From Thuidium tamariscinum (Eukaryota; Streptophyta; Bryopsida; Hypnales; Thuidiaceae): DNA of 64,000 nucleotides. Below the pieces are notes generated by a model, which saw only the letters and a list, made by a program, of their open reading frames with translations, was not told the origin of the DNA and made no database searches. Below, one piece after another: positions 23,901-36,209 of the stretch. Where the stretch lies: assembly GCA_947034885.2 (NCBI GenBank), contig OX344752.2, positions 13,888,001 through 13,952,000 on the forward strand. Reading direction: 5' to 3'. Within the stretch, counting starts at the first letter, position 1, and each line of letters opens with the position of its first letter. The position numbers were made by a program, and so were the translations under genes.

Positions 23901-25930
23901 ATATATCTATTTTAGATTAAATTTGGTTGTTGAACTAGCTTATTTGTATAGTATATTTATATTTGATCAATTGCATGTCTATGACAAATCACATGACTAG
24001 AACAAGTCATGTGGCATAACTAGGGCAAGTCACATGATGAGGGTTTTAAAATGCTAGCTACCACTTCCCTATAGCAGCCATTGATTTAGGATTTTGAAAA
24101 CCTAGCCATTGTTTTTTGTAGCCACCCCTTCAAAGTGGAGCATTTGGCTATTTTTGCCTCTTCTTTGTTTCTTGGTGCCTTTTAGCACTTGCTTTATTTT
24201 GTTTCTTATTTCTTGTTCCTTGTTGCTAATAGTTCTTGCTTCTTCTCATCTTTTAGTTCTTCTTTTTTACTAATAGTTTCTTCTTGTTACCTCTTAGTTC
24301 TTGGTTATTGTTCTTTCTTGTTGCTTATTGTTTCTTATTTCTTGTTGCCTATTTCTTCTTGTTTCTTCTTGTCATTTTTTTAGTTCTTACTTTTAATATC
24401 TTCATGTTGTATCTCAACTTGTGTTTCTTATTGCATCTTAGTTCTTGCTTATTCTTCTTATTTGTTGCATGTTATTAAATTTCAACTAATACTTCCTATT
24501 CTATCTTAAATTCCTAATTCTTGCTAGTTCTTGCTTATTGTTGCATCTTATTCCTTGCTTGTTGTTAGCTCTTTGCATTGTCATTTTTTGCTACTTGTTG
24601 CTCTAATCACCATTGTTATTATTTTTTTGGTTTATTTGCAATTTTTAGAGGAATAGTAGTTATGACTTTTACTTACCTTAAACTTGTGCTATATTTTGTG
24701 TTGCCTTAAATCTTTGAAGGTTGAGCTATATTGTTCATTCACTAAAAAATTTAACCTATTTGATTGTATATGTATATGTATATGTAGACACTAGAGGTTT
24801 CAATGAAGTTATTGAAAGCTATTTGCAACACTAAAGAGGTAGCATCCTCACATTTTCATAAGAAATATTGGTCCTATAAGTATGTGGGAATATACATTTA
24901 TAAAGAGTCATTGTGATATGTTTTGTATTAGTGACCAGTAAATGTCATTAAAAAGAGACACATTCTTTTTTGCATTTCACTTTCTAAATTCTAATATGGT
25001 TGATTCATGTGCATTTCAAAAATCATATGTACTCACTTTTAATTTAATAGACCTTTTACCTAACTGCTAAATGATGTTGATGCATGACTACAATAAGTCA
25101 AACCTATTTAGAATTGTATAGAAAGTGTGATTGTAGTTTATGACAAAAAGATATTGTAAACCTCAATGACCCCAATTACAAATAATGCATACAAATCTAA
25201 GAAATTCAACTCTCACTTATCAAAATATCACTTACTTGGGTAAAACACAATATATCTTGTCCAAAACATTACTCGCTATAGTCATACACTACTTACAATC
25301 ATGTCCAAAATGTAACTTTCATTTTAAAAATATAACTACATTCAATTATTATATTATTGATCACATTCCATATGAACTACCACATCATTCAAAAACATGA
25401 TTCATGTAAGTTGTATTTCACATCAATAAAGAATACGACTTGTGAGGGTCATTTTCTACATTAGCAAAAAATATGACTCACAAGAGTCACCTTTCACATC
25501 ACTAAAAAATATGACTACACAAAATCATATTCCACAATAGCCAAAATATGATTGCAAGAGGTCATATTCCATATCATCCAAAATAGAATACATTCTTGTC
25601 ATATTTCACCTCAACCAAAATATGACTACATGGAGTCATAATCCACATAGGATTTTCTTTTCTTTTCCATGGACAGCTCAAGAAAAAGTCAAGACTCCAA
25701 GGATAGTCAATTTATCCACCATGTTGGCAAAAAAAGTACTAAATTTGGTTAATTATACCTCTTAATATATATGATTTCAAATATGACTCATTTAAAAAAT
25801 GACTCGTCGATAATTATAAGTTAACTATAGTGATTTTTTGCGTGAGTCATATTTTTTGATTTTATAACTCAGTGCAATCATATTTTGCAGTCATAAAACA
25901 TTAATAGTAATAATGATTTTATTTATAGTG
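20986..25930. mobile_element. CACTA (En/Spm)-type element of about 4.9 kb, no transposase
   Basis: The left end reads CACTACAAGAAAATGGATAT, a typical CACTA terminus. The right end read inward is CACTATAAATAAAATCATTA. Just inside, both ends carry the block TTTTATGAYTG(C/T)CAAAATATGATTG in matching orientation, which ties them to one element. Left and right subterminal zones (about 21.0-21.6 and 25.2-25.9 kb) hold many short copies of TATGACT or AGTCATA and a degenerate unit of about 110-130 bp with the string AGCCCAAGGAAAA. The interior has no transposase frame, and part of it (24.2-24.6 kb) is simple TTCTTGTT-rich sequence. The 3-bp flanks (AAG, ACA) do not match, so the insertion is old or an end is shifted. 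Confidence 0.7.
25100..25680. repeat. Right subterminal tandem repeats of the CACTA element
   Basis: Degenerate units of about 35-45 bp alternate AATATGACT and GTCATATTCCACAT strings, roughly seven times. Such clusters near the ends are where CACTA transposase accessory proteins bind in studied elements. The palindromic pairing TATGACT...AGTCATA is conspicuous. Binding here is inferred. Confidence 0.6.
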
Positions 25931-27220
25931 ACACAAAATTTGAGCAAATGTTGAAGTGGGTAACTCTAAAATTGCCATTTTTTGCTATTGTACCTAGTTA
26001 CTATTATTAATCTAGTCATATTTTCATATTGTCTCCTTTGCAAGTGAAAGAAAGTTCTAATACACTTGGGAACATGACCATATAGTAAAGTTATAAAGGA
26101 TCTAAATTTTTTTCCACATAGTACAATTTTCAGTGTACCCACAACTCATCTAGGAGGTTTAAAAAGTGCTCATGCTCCAAAATTGCATACCTCTTCAAAT
26201 GTACACTATTTGTGCATGTTTCTTTTTTGTAGGCTTCATCAATGTGCAAACAATGTATATATTGGAAGGTGGACGCTTTTAGAATCATGTACCATGTCAA
26301 CTTCAAATTTTCGTAACTCATTCTACTAAGCTCCTACAAATTATATGAAATGACTTGAATTAAGTTCAATGCCACATTCCACTTGTTTTACCTCTCCCAA
26401 ATTCAATTCCAACTCTTAATCCCTAAATGCCCAAGCTTCTAGGAATTTGATTTAAATTGAACAAAAAAAAACATTTGATAAGCTTTATCATTTTTTTGGA
26501 AATGTAACCAAACTAATTCAAAATAGACATGTTAGAGATCACTTAGGAAAAGAATTGACTGACAACAATATCACTCATGGATTGGAAGATTATAATGTTT
26601 GATCCTGAGTGTGTTAAAATTGCAAAAGTGACTGAAGTCTTTTGTTCCTCTTTTCATATATCAAATCTAAAAAGTTGGTCACCAAAAAAATATGAGGTTA
26701 AAGGGCCTAATATGCACAACACCAAGCAATTTATAGCTTATCAAAATCTATTCTACAAATTTTTCAAATGAGTTTCTAAATAATGTAATTTGTTCTTTTA
26801 GATCTAGTGAATTTGAGGCTCATTTTCAAGAGCCCTTGAAACTATGGAAAGTCAAGATTGCAATGGACACCCTTGCACAAAATCTTGAATAGAAAAATCA
26901 TAATCAATCATTTTCAAGATTAATTTTTTTATGTTTAACCCCTAAATGTCCAAGGCACCAATATCTAGTGTTTGCAAAACTTTGAAGTTAAAGAAACCCT
27001 AACCAAGTTGCTATTTTTAGCAGTTTATATTTTTGAAAACTTCTTTTTGAAGTTTAGTAAAAGCATCAAAAAATTGATCTTGAAAATCATTGATTATGAT
27101 TTTTCTATTCCAAATTTTGTGCAAGGGTGTCCATTGCAATCTTGACTTTCCATAGTGTTGAGGGCTCTTGGAAACTCAAATGCACTAGTTCTTGGAGAAA
27201 AAACCACATTTGAAATTCAT
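25931..27220. repeat. Nested TTAA-type fragments with a palindrome
   Basis: A block at about 26,105-26,415 matches about 55,790-56,095 (ATATGAAATGACTTG near its end). TTAATCCCTAAATG at 26,416 and TTAACCCCTAAATG at about 26,937 look like element ends. About 100 bp at 26,826-26,931 is inverted at 27,070-27,180 (AAGTCAAGATTGCAATGGAC is shared). No gene. Confidence 0.6.
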
Positions 27221-28164
27221 TTAACCGTAAACCCCTGACAGTGTTTTCGCTAAAAAAATGCTCCAAAACTACCATTTCTAATACAAGAGCAATTTTTTTT
27301 CTTAAAACACATTTTTGACTCATGTAACCATATGATCTTGTAGTAAGGTGGTTTGTAAACATGTGGAAAAAATTTCAAAAATTTCCACCCTGTAGATTGC
27401 AAGATATAAGCATTTGAATTGACAAAAACTGTTTTTTTATCCCTGCGAAAATCCGGGCAGCTGCACTTCACAAGGTCACATTTGTGTGAAAAAAAATTCA
27501 AAATGGTGGTTACTCTTTGAATTCATACTTCAATGCAAGTTGGCTACATTCTCAAAAAAATTTCAAACCATTTGGAATTGTACAACATATAGGAAAAAAT
27601 AAGTAAGTAGAAAGAAGTAAAAAATGAGCCAAAATACTAAATTGTGAACATTTTATTCATGGAATTGAAAATTTTCAATCCCAATGGTTAAAATGTTGAA
27701 ATAAACAATCTACACTTTTTGTTTTTATTTTTTTCCAAAAATATGAAAAATTGAATTAAATAAAGAATTTCAAACTTTTTTTTTGCTGTAGAGATTCTGT
27801 AACTGGCCGCAAACTACCCCAAACTCAAAATCTTCAAAACTTTTGACTTTTTTGATTGGAATGGATTGATTCAAAGCTTCCCATGTCTGTATAAACCTAA
27901 AGAATCAATTTGAAATTTCACTTTTTAGAAAAAGTTTTTTTGAAAAAGTTTTTTCAGTTGCCCAGGATGTCCGCCGAGCAAACAAAGTGACATATCATGC
28001 CATAACTTTTTATCCACAAAGTCAAAAGTTATGAAAATTGTTGGGCCTTAAAGATACTCCTCGAACACACATTGTATCAAAATTTCAAAGAAAAACAATA
28101 AAAACACCAACTGCCCAAAAAATCTATAATCTCAAAAAACGTTGTTCAGGGGTTTAGGGGTTAA
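27221..28164 (+). mobile_element. TTAA-type element, subfamily A, 944 bp
   Basis: TTAA stands at both outer edges (27,221-27,224 and 28,161-28,164). The right terminus read inward, TTAACCCCTAAACCCCTGAA, is close to consensus. The left, TTAACCGTAAACCCCTGACA, is more worn. Inside are the family blocks CCTGCGAAAATCCGGGCAGC and TGGTGGTTACTCTTTGAATT. No transposase. It lies inside the palindromic cluster 26.4-28.64 kb. Confidence 0.8.
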
Positions 28165-28640
28165 AAGAATTGTAGAGTAAATTTTGAGAAGCCATAAATT
28201 GATTGGGGTTATGCAATCTAGACCCTTTAACATCATATTTTTTTGGCGACCAACTTATTAGACTCTTGACATGTGAAAAGTGGATTGAAGAACTTCAAGT
28301 CATGTTTGCAATTTTAACACCATCATAATCAAACATTATAATCTTTTGATCCATAAGTGCTATTTTTATGTTTTCTTTTGTTTTAAAGTGATCTCTAGCA
28401 TGTCTAGTTTGAATTTCTACTATTACATTAAAAAGAAATTGATATAGCTCATCAAAATGTTGATTTTTTGTTGAATACAAAGCAAATTCTTAGAAGCTTA
28501 GAAGAGGCCTCAAGCATTTAGAAGTTTTAAAACTAGACTTCAAAGAGAAGTTTCCAAAAAAATAAACTACTAAAAATGACAGATTGATTAGGTTTAATTT
28601 AGCTTCAAAGTTTGTGGTGCCTGGAGCATTTTGGGGTTAA
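28165..28640 (-). repeat. TTAA-type fragment, inverted relative to 26.4-27.0 kb
   Basis: Read on the minus strand it begins TTAACCCCAAAATGCTCC, and its next bases match those after the 26,937 terminus (GGCACCA...CTTTGAAG). The part at 28,170-28,360 is inverted relative to 26,563-26,760, sharing AGATTATAATGTTTGAT and GTTGGTC then CCAAAAAAATATGA. This is one arm of the palindromic cluster around the 27.2 kb copy. Confidence 0.6.
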
Positions 28641-29370
28641 ATGAGCGCCTTCTGGAACTCCTCCTTCTCAATTGAAGGCTGGGCTCTCTCCTTGCCGCCT
28701 CCGTCCGTCCGTCCGTCCGTCAGCCTTTCTTTTTCCTTGCATGCGTCGACAAAAGCGACCCTGAACGGAAGTCCGTCACCCACTCCTCATGGAGCCGAGC
28801 CCAGCCCTCCAGTCCAGCCCAGCGAGCCGGGCAAGGACGAAAGCGCTTCTTGAGAACTGCATTTGCCGGCACGTAAGCCGAGAGAGCTGAAGTCGATAGG
28901 GAGTGATTCCTGCAATTTGGTGGACCAAGTCAAAAACGTTAGCCACACAACACTACGATCTTACTGCCTGAGCTGCATGCCAAGCTAAGCTAAGCTACCA
29001 GGCCTCCGTCACCACATCACCACCCCAACTGTAGCTGAGCTTCGCTTAGCTCCTGGGGAATCTGCCTGCCTGCCTAGTGCCTGCCTAGTGCCTACAGTAG
29101 TACCTTACCACAAGGATCCGTGGGTGAGGGAGCTTGGCAGGAGCCCACGCAACATGATTCGAGCTCATGAGGGCGCTGCGGCACGGCAGGGGGTGGACTT
29201 GCCTGCGGGTAGGCTTCACTTGCTTAACTTAGGCTTGGTTCGCTCCACTTACTCCACGTTGGGCTACTGTAGCATTCACGCGAGTCGGGGCGGAGGGGGG
29301 ATAACTTCCTGTAGGCTCAGTCTCCCAGGCCGGCCTGCGGGTGCCAACCAGTGTTAGTCGTATAGAATCC
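28641..29370. other. GC-rich island with (CCGT) and (GCCT) runs, no supported gene
   Basis: Composition changes sharply at 28,641, right at the TTAA end. The island has a (CCGT)n run near 28,703-28,725 and GCCT runs near 29,063-29,092. Open frames (28,641-28,853 and 29,088-29,357) have no recognisable domain. It could be a remnant promoter or 5' exon, or a captured segment. Confidence 0.4.
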
Positions 29371-30410
29371 TTTGTTGGATACATGTGAGGAAATACCACC
29401 ACTGTTCTTTTATCTGGAAGGTACGTAGTTTGCTGACGAAGCGACCTCGAAAAAGCTGATTGTATTTGCTGTGTGTGTGTGTGGCGGTGGTGGTGGAAAG
29501 CTAGACTCCCGGCTAGACTCTCTGAAACAATTTTCAGTACATTTTCGTAGGAAGAAAAACAGAATGGGCATGTAACCCACTTTGTTATATATATTTTTGA
29601 ACCTTTATGGAATTTGTTATGAATTTTTGAAGTGGAAACATGGTGATTATTGTTATCAACCACCTCCTCTAGTGTACACTATTGGTACATTGAAGAAAGT
29701 AAAATGTATTGAAGTATTAATAGCCACTTTTAGAGCAGGGTCACTTTTACAATGCCCTTAGACCTTGTTTGGAATTGATGTCACAAGCTTCATTTAGAAG
29801 ATATGTTTTAATGAATGTTGTGAGTTCATGTACTTTGAGTCCCAAGTGTTGGCTCATGGGATTCTTGAAGGTTTGGATAAGACTTGTATCAATAGCATGT
29901 ATAGTATCTATTGTACAAATTGTGATGCACACACAATCCTAGTTAAGAAAGGAAAAATTCCAAACCAACAATGCATCCAATTGTAATATAATTTCTAGAC
30001 ATTGCATTCATTATAAAATGTAAATCTAGATAGACCATATAGCTTGTCATTTTAAGCAACAAACAATAAGCTTGCTATGGTGTTATTGGTGTACCTAAAC
30101 TTAAATTCTAGAATGATTCTCATGTTTAGAAAATATTGTAGTTGGCTTCACTCTTAGTTTTGGATGCTTTTCCCTTTACAAAATAGTAGAAATAAGTTGT
30201 TTTAACAATTAGGTTGCCTTACATCAAAAAGTTTATTTTACAAGCCATCAAAGTGAAGAAGTATATTTAGAAATATTTTGAATTATAAACATGGAGGTTC
30301 ATGAGTCCAAATTATGACAACACCTAATTTAAAAGTAGTGTATTTTTGTACAATAACTAAAAATATTTATATGGTGTTAAATGTTGAGAAAATAAGGTTG
30401 AAACACCAAT
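29371..30410. other. AT-rich DNA, no gene seen
   Basis: A short (GT)n run followed by GGT repeats lies at about 29,470-29,497. Otherwise plain sequence without a supported frame or repeat boundary. Confidence 0.45.
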
Positions 30411-30860
30411 TATCATCCACACCCAACAACCAACTTCTAGCCTTCTAGGGATGTAGTATTTCCAATCAAGGTCATGACAGATATCCAACCAAGCTTAGAA
30501 TGTGGTTTTTTGGTTCTTTTCAAGAGTAGGACTATTAAGGTAATGGCACATGTCCCATAGTAGTGAACAGAAGAAGTGAGTGGGAAGTAGTCATGGAATG
30601 ATTGCAATTATAAGACTCTAGACTTTGGTTATAGGTCAGAAGTACTTTTTGCCTCCCAAAATTCATAGTAATTTCAATTTGGGGAATGAAATTCTGAAAA
30701 TTTTCCTATCCCCATATTTCCTATCTTCCTACATGAAAAAAATTTCCACTACTTGATACTGCTCACCATCAGGTGCTGAATCGCTCAAAGGACCGCTTAC
30801 ATGATCAGCTACTAGTGTCTCAACCTTAGTGTGGGGCACCCTAATTTCCCTATTGGGGAT
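30410..30860 (+). repeat. Dispersed repeat F, copy 2
   Basis: Matches 17,640-18,150 in inverted orientation and about 60,130-60,420 in direct orientation. The middle contains CACATGTCCCATAGTAGTGA and TTCAATTTGGGGAATGAA. Confidence 0.6.
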
Positions 30861-31624
30861 AACTTATTACCTGATCAACTTGATCCCGTATTCCAGAGCC
30901 TGAAACCGACTGCAGGCCAACAGCGAGCGAGTGCCGTGGTGCATTTCCAATACGATTCGTCCCAGTCTCCCAGGTCATGGCATGAGCCAGCATGAGGCGG
31001 GGACTTGTCACAGGTGGTAATTCGTGGACGCTGTGATGCTCTAAGTTAAACTACTTTTCTAGCGGTCTACAATCACGGAAGCGGGCCCGGGCTTACCCAT
31101 TTCGGCAACTGTGTTGTTTAAGTTATTCTAGACTAATTTATAGCCAGACTCTAGTGTTGTAGCAGCGGTATCTCATGGGGTTTGTAACGGCGTACAGTGT
31201 CGTGACCAAGTTCTGGTTGTGTGGAGCTTTCAGTCCAGAGAAGCAAGTTGACTGAATGGAAAGTCTTCGCTCAATTTGCACCCAGCCACTCAGAAGAAGC
31301 TGGCTGAGAGAACTTATAGTTTCGAGACTCCCGAACCTTCAATCTGTGTTTGAATCTTATCCACGTCTCTGAAGTTTCCTCCTCTGGTTGCGCTTAATTT
31401 CAGTGAGGCAGGATGCTTGGCTACGCCGCTTGATCACATCACAATTGACTGATGACTGGCGGGGGCTCGCCATCTTTCGAAGCTAGCGCTGATGGAACTA
31501 AGTTTACACCTGCGAGCAGCCGGACAAGCATGATTCGGCCTATTGAAACTATCTTGGTTTGGGGATCTCGTGGGCATTTTAAAAGGGTTGTCTAGATTCT
31601 CTTGAATATAGTTTTTGCTGTATT
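30861..31624. other. Balanced-composition patch, no supported gene
   Basis: Base composition is close to that of the genic zones, but no frame, splice-site series or known motif stands out. It stops at the TTAA end at 31,625. Confidence 0.4.
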
Positions 31625-32568
31625 TTAACCCCACATGGTCTCTACTACAATTTTAACAAAAACGTTCCAAAATTGCCATTTCTAGTACAAGTATCAATGA
31701 AAATTTGAGGAAAAAAACATTTTTGGATACAAGTAACTATAGGATCTTGTAGTATGCTAATTTTGGAACATATGAAAAAAATTTCAAAAATTTTTACCAT
31801 GTAAATTGCAAGATATTAACATTTGAATTGACAAAAATCCTTTTGGGGGCCTAGCAAAAATAAGGTTAGTTGCACTTCACAAGAACACATTGGTATGACA
31901 TTTAAAATTGTGGTGATTCTTTGAATTCATTCTTCAAGGCAAGCTAGCTACATACTTGAAAATTTTCACATCATTTGGAGTTGTATTATATATAGGAAAA
32001 AAATAATAAGTAGAAAGAAATAGAAGATGATTCAAAATATGAAACTCTTAATAATTTATTTGAGAAATTGAAAAATGTCCATTCCAATGGTTGTAATGTT
32101 GTAATAATCAATGACTCAATGTACACCCAATATTCTTGTTAATTTTCAAAAACATTGAAAATTGAGTTGAATAAAAGATTTCAAAGTTTCTTGTCAAATA
32201 CAAAATATTTTTACTACCTACAAACTAAAAATCCTCATAATATTAGATTCATCAATTAAAATGGAATGTTTCAAAGCTTTTCACATATATATAAATCTAT
32301 AAAATTAATTTCAAATTTTATTTCTAAGAAAAGTGATTTTTAAAAAATATGCTCAAATTACTTGAATCAAGAAGGAAACAACATATCATGTAACAACTTT
32401 TTAACTATATTAATAGTCAAAAGTTATGAAAATTGTTGAACGTTAAAGATATTTCTAGTCTACATATTGTGTGAAAGTTTCAAAGAATAATATGGAGTAA
32501 TAAAATCTCTAGTTATAAGCACCTATTGAAAACTGCCAAAAAAGGCAATTTAGTCCTTCAGGGGTTTA
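31625..32568 (+). mobile_element. TTAA-type element, subfamily A, 944 bp
   Basis: Left TTAACCCC at 31,625; right end worn to CCTTCAGGGGTTTA. Internal blocks match the 27.2 kb copy from end to end with many substitutions, so this is an older copy. No coding capacity. Confidence 0.75.
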
Positions 32569-32871
32569 TGCAATGAAATTGAAGATTTCTAAGATATCAA
32601 CATTGCTAAAAGTATATTGTCTTTCAACATTTAAGAAGATTAGGTCCATTTAGACTCCAAAATTCTATGAATTTAAGGAGATTGGAAATTCAAAAATCTA
32701 CAAATTCAATTTCAAAGGTCTATATAGACACTAGCTAGGTGCCTATATAGGAATCTAGAACAATGCCCTCACATTGTAACTTGGCATCCAAATAAGTCGC
32801 TTTCTAGTAGTAGTAGGTATAATGAAATTGTGTTCTCTATCCATAGGTGACCAAGATTCCTAAGCAAATGT

Positions 32872-32917
<46 letters not shown>

Positions 32918-32955
32918 TCAAGATATAATTTAAAAAGGACGCAATTTACATCCTT
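32569..32955. other. AT-rich spacer with an (AT)n run
   Basis: A pure (AT)n run of about 40 bp lies at 32,875-32,913. No gene. Confidence 0.6.
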
Positions 32956-34020
32956 AATCCTTAGAATAGGTGTTGACATCATTATGTTCCTAATAGTTAT
33001 AACATTCTATATCATTGATGTGACCTCCTCTCACTACAAACTATAGAAATCTAACAAATCCAACACAGCAAAAAAGAATTATTTCTTATCTACATCATTT
33101 CTTTATGAACACCTTGTTTGATTCCTCCTTATACACTTGGATTGCAAAAAGACCTGCAAAAATGGGGTCAAGAATGTTATGTTCATTAAGAGTGATCGAA
33201 TGTTTTGTTTGTCTGAAAATAAATTCAATGTATTTTATAATTCACCATTAAAAAATATAGAATTTAATGATGTGCATAGTTTATAACATTCTATACTGTT
33301 GATGTGACTTCTCCACACCACTATTGAAATCCAACTAATCCAACATATTATAAAAGAATTATTCTTTTATCTGCATCATTCATCCATAAATACCTTATTC
33401 CTTCCTATGCACTTGGATTACAAAGGAACTCAATAAGACAAGTCAAAAATGATATGTTCTTTGAAAATGATTCAATACTCTTGTTGTTCAAAATTAATCC
33501 GTAGTACTTCCACAATTCTTCATGGAAAACAATAGATTTGTAATGTTCCTTATTATTTGTAACATTCTATACCAATGATGTGACCGCCCCTCACCACTGT
33601 AGAAATCCAACAAATCCAAGATGACAAAAATAAATCAGTTGTTCCTTGTCTAGATCATTCATTCATTGACACCTCATTTCATTCATTCCTATATAGAGAC
33701 TTGGGATTGCAAAGGGACTGTACAAAAATGATAAAGAACTTTAGGTGTAGTGCAAATGATTGAATACTCCCCTTATCTCAAAATGAATCCATGATGGTTT
33801 TGTAGTTTTCTATGAGAAACAATATATTTGTTTTGAGATAAAGGTTGAGTATTCATTTTAGAGGTGAAGTTCTACTAGAAGACCAAATTTTAGAAGGAAT
33901 TGAAAGAAAATAATCTCATTCTTTCATTGCCAAATGGTAGATGGACATCAATACCAATTAGACAAAATCACCATGATCGAATGAATAAAGTTCATATATG
34001 TAAAGGGGGATTACCAAATT
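32956..34020 (+). repeat. Left arm of a long inverted repeat: three units of about 280 bp
   Basis: The marker AACATTCTATA followed by GATGTGAC recurs at about 33,002, 33,285 and 33,561, a spacing of about 280 bp. The same three-unit array is inverted at 40,660-41,700. Beyond the third unit the two arms still match for some 170 bp (GAAGACCAAATTTT, then TGCCAAATGGT). No coding capacity. Confidence 0.75.
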
Positions 34021-35007
34021 TTTGTTGTAAGAAGCAATGCAAATTTTTTATGAAGAATGTATAGTTGGTGAAATATTCTTCCTTTTTTGGTAGATTAAAT
34101 AGTTATATGCTACTAAATCTTTGGACAATATCACTCTATTTCAAATGAATGTACACTCTTCTAGATGAATCTAAAAATTTTCATCAATAAATGCATATTT
34201 CATCCATCTCCATATCTCCATAGATGTGACCCAACTTCATCACTCTTTTGAAGATTTCTTTTTGCACTATCCAAAGTAAATTTTAAAAAAAAAATCCAAT
34301 GTGCATCCATACGTAAATATATACATACATACCTTTAACCACTAAAAGACCATTGTCCCATCATGTTATTATGAAAACCTAGTATAAAAATTCCAATAAT
34401 ATTTGCTGAAGGTTCTTTTGTTATAGATTGATCCAAGGTTCCTTGTCTGCGGGCCTTTTCTAAATAATATTGGACTACTTATTCTAGAGTTCTATCTGTC
34501 TCTTAAAGCTCATTTACTCAATATTAGTGATTTACGTCAGTGAGAATAACATCTGAATTTGAAATGATAGAAGCTCTATCAACAAAGTTTTGTAAATCTT
34601 CTTGTAAAATACTAGAAGTACACTTGGCGTTAAGACAATTAAATAAGGTTTTAGGTACTTGGCTTATTACCTAAAATCCATGATTATTTTATTTTCTAGT
34701 GCTCACAATATACAATGGTCAAGTAGGGGACAAAAAGGGTTTTGAGTAACAAGGTTGCTATTCTGTGAGCCTACTTAATTTTTTAAAGATTCGATCTAAA
34801 ATTTTTGGCCAAATTTTATTAACTTCGGTAAATTTTAGTGCCTATTACCATGGACCTATTATTGTGGACCTATCACCATGGTTCTTTGAACAACCTTGTT
34901 GTACCATTTATTGTATTTTGCTAGATTTTAAGAAGAAGAAAAATTGGTGACTAATTAAATTTTTTTTGAAATCAAGTGAAGTTATTCCATTCAAATTTAG
35001 ATTTTTA
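34021..35007. repeat. AT-rich DNA with dispersed repeat C
   Basis: About 34,780-34,990 matches 4,480-4,680 directly and 36,850-36,975 inverted (TAAATTTTAGTGCCTATTAC). The rest shows no gene. Confidence 0.5.
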
Positions 35008-35176
35008 TAATCTCTCTCCTCCATTTTGCCTCTTAGTTCTCCTCAGCGCTAAGGGGAGTTCCATGGCTCCAACCAAAAAAATTAAAAATAAAATAAAATA
35101 AAAAATTTGGTCAAATCCATAGGACTCCCCTCAACACTGAGGGATACTAAGAGGCAAGACAATGGAGAGTGATTAC
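35008..35176. mobile_element. Hairpin element of about 169 bp (MITE-like)
   Basis: Arms of nearly 60 bp pair with some mismatches: TTGCCTCTTAGTTCTCCTCA on the left against TTGCCTCTTAGTATCCCTCA read inward from the right. It sits at the edge of repeat C. No target duplication was established, so it may be a structural part of that repeat. Confidence 0.5.
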
Positions 35177-35293
35177 AAAAATCTAGCAAAGCTTGACAAG
35201 TTTTATATCAAGATTATAAATGCTCAATCATCTTCTCAAAATTGTGAGGTACTAAGAAGCAAGAAGGAAGTAATCAACTAAACAACAATTAGA

Positions 35294-36209
35294 TTAACCC
35301 CTAAAAGCCCATTGTCCCCTTAGGGGACAATTTGGAATTTGGGCAAGTTCCGTAGACCTCAATTTTTGATGAATCTTCTTGAAACTTTCTCATGAGATAG
35401 GAAAACTAATTAGCTTTGTGGGAATATCATTTTTATTTCAATTGGTGCCTGGGAGCAAAAGTTATACTACAAAAAGGGTGGATTTTAACTTGGCGGGCAG
35501 AAAAATAAATCCACAAAAACTTGAAATTTTAATTTTAATTTTTTAATCTTATAGATTATATTTTTGTCTATGTTTGAAACTTTGATTCATTCCATTTGGA
35601 TTAATTATGTGAAAGTTATGAACAATCTTGTTCGGGTAGTTTTTGAAAAAATAACTTATAGGATTCATTTCTAAATGCAATTTTCACATTTTTTCAAAAA
35701 TAATTGCTTGAAAAGGTTAAATTTTCTTTCTATAATAATCTCACGATTGGGATTATTGTGTTTCAATTCCATATTAGAGTTATTAACGATTTAATTTTTC
35801 TTTCAATCTTGGACCTACCTCTACTTAATAATTTTTTAAGGAATGAAAATCAAGCATTTTTTTTTAGAATTTTTTTCCTAGACTTTCAACTCAATTTTTA
35901 AACACAAAATTTTCTTAATTCAAAACCCATAGTGTAAAAAAATTCAACAAATGGCAATCAAAGTCATCTAAAATTGCAAGATAGTGTTTAAAAAAATTAT
36001 GTTTTCCAACTTTGAAAGCTCATATCTTCCAATCTATACAGTCAAACTTCATGAAATTCTTACCACATGATTTTAGACAATCAAAGTAGAAGATCCTATG
36101 GTTAGATTCTATAAAAACACTTTTTTTTGTTCTTTTGGATGAACACAACAAAAATGGCAGTTTTGAGTGGTTTTTGACAGAAAAATGGCCTTGGGCCTTT
36201 AGGGGTTAA
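35294..36209 (-). mobile_element. TTAA-type element, subfamily B, 916 bp
   Basis: TTAA at 35,294-35,297 and 36,206-36,209. Termini are TTAACCCCTAAAAGCCCA (left) and TTAACCCCTAAAGGCCCA (right, read inward). The interior shares AATTGGTGCCTGGGAGCAAA and the flanking order with the 50.8 kb copy, in opposite orientation, and differs from subfamily A. No transposase. Confidence 0.82.

Noticed and set aside
24189..24478. Phe/Leu/Ser-rich frames resembling membrane proteins
   Set aside because: They come from TTCTTGTT-type simple sequence inside the CACTA element.
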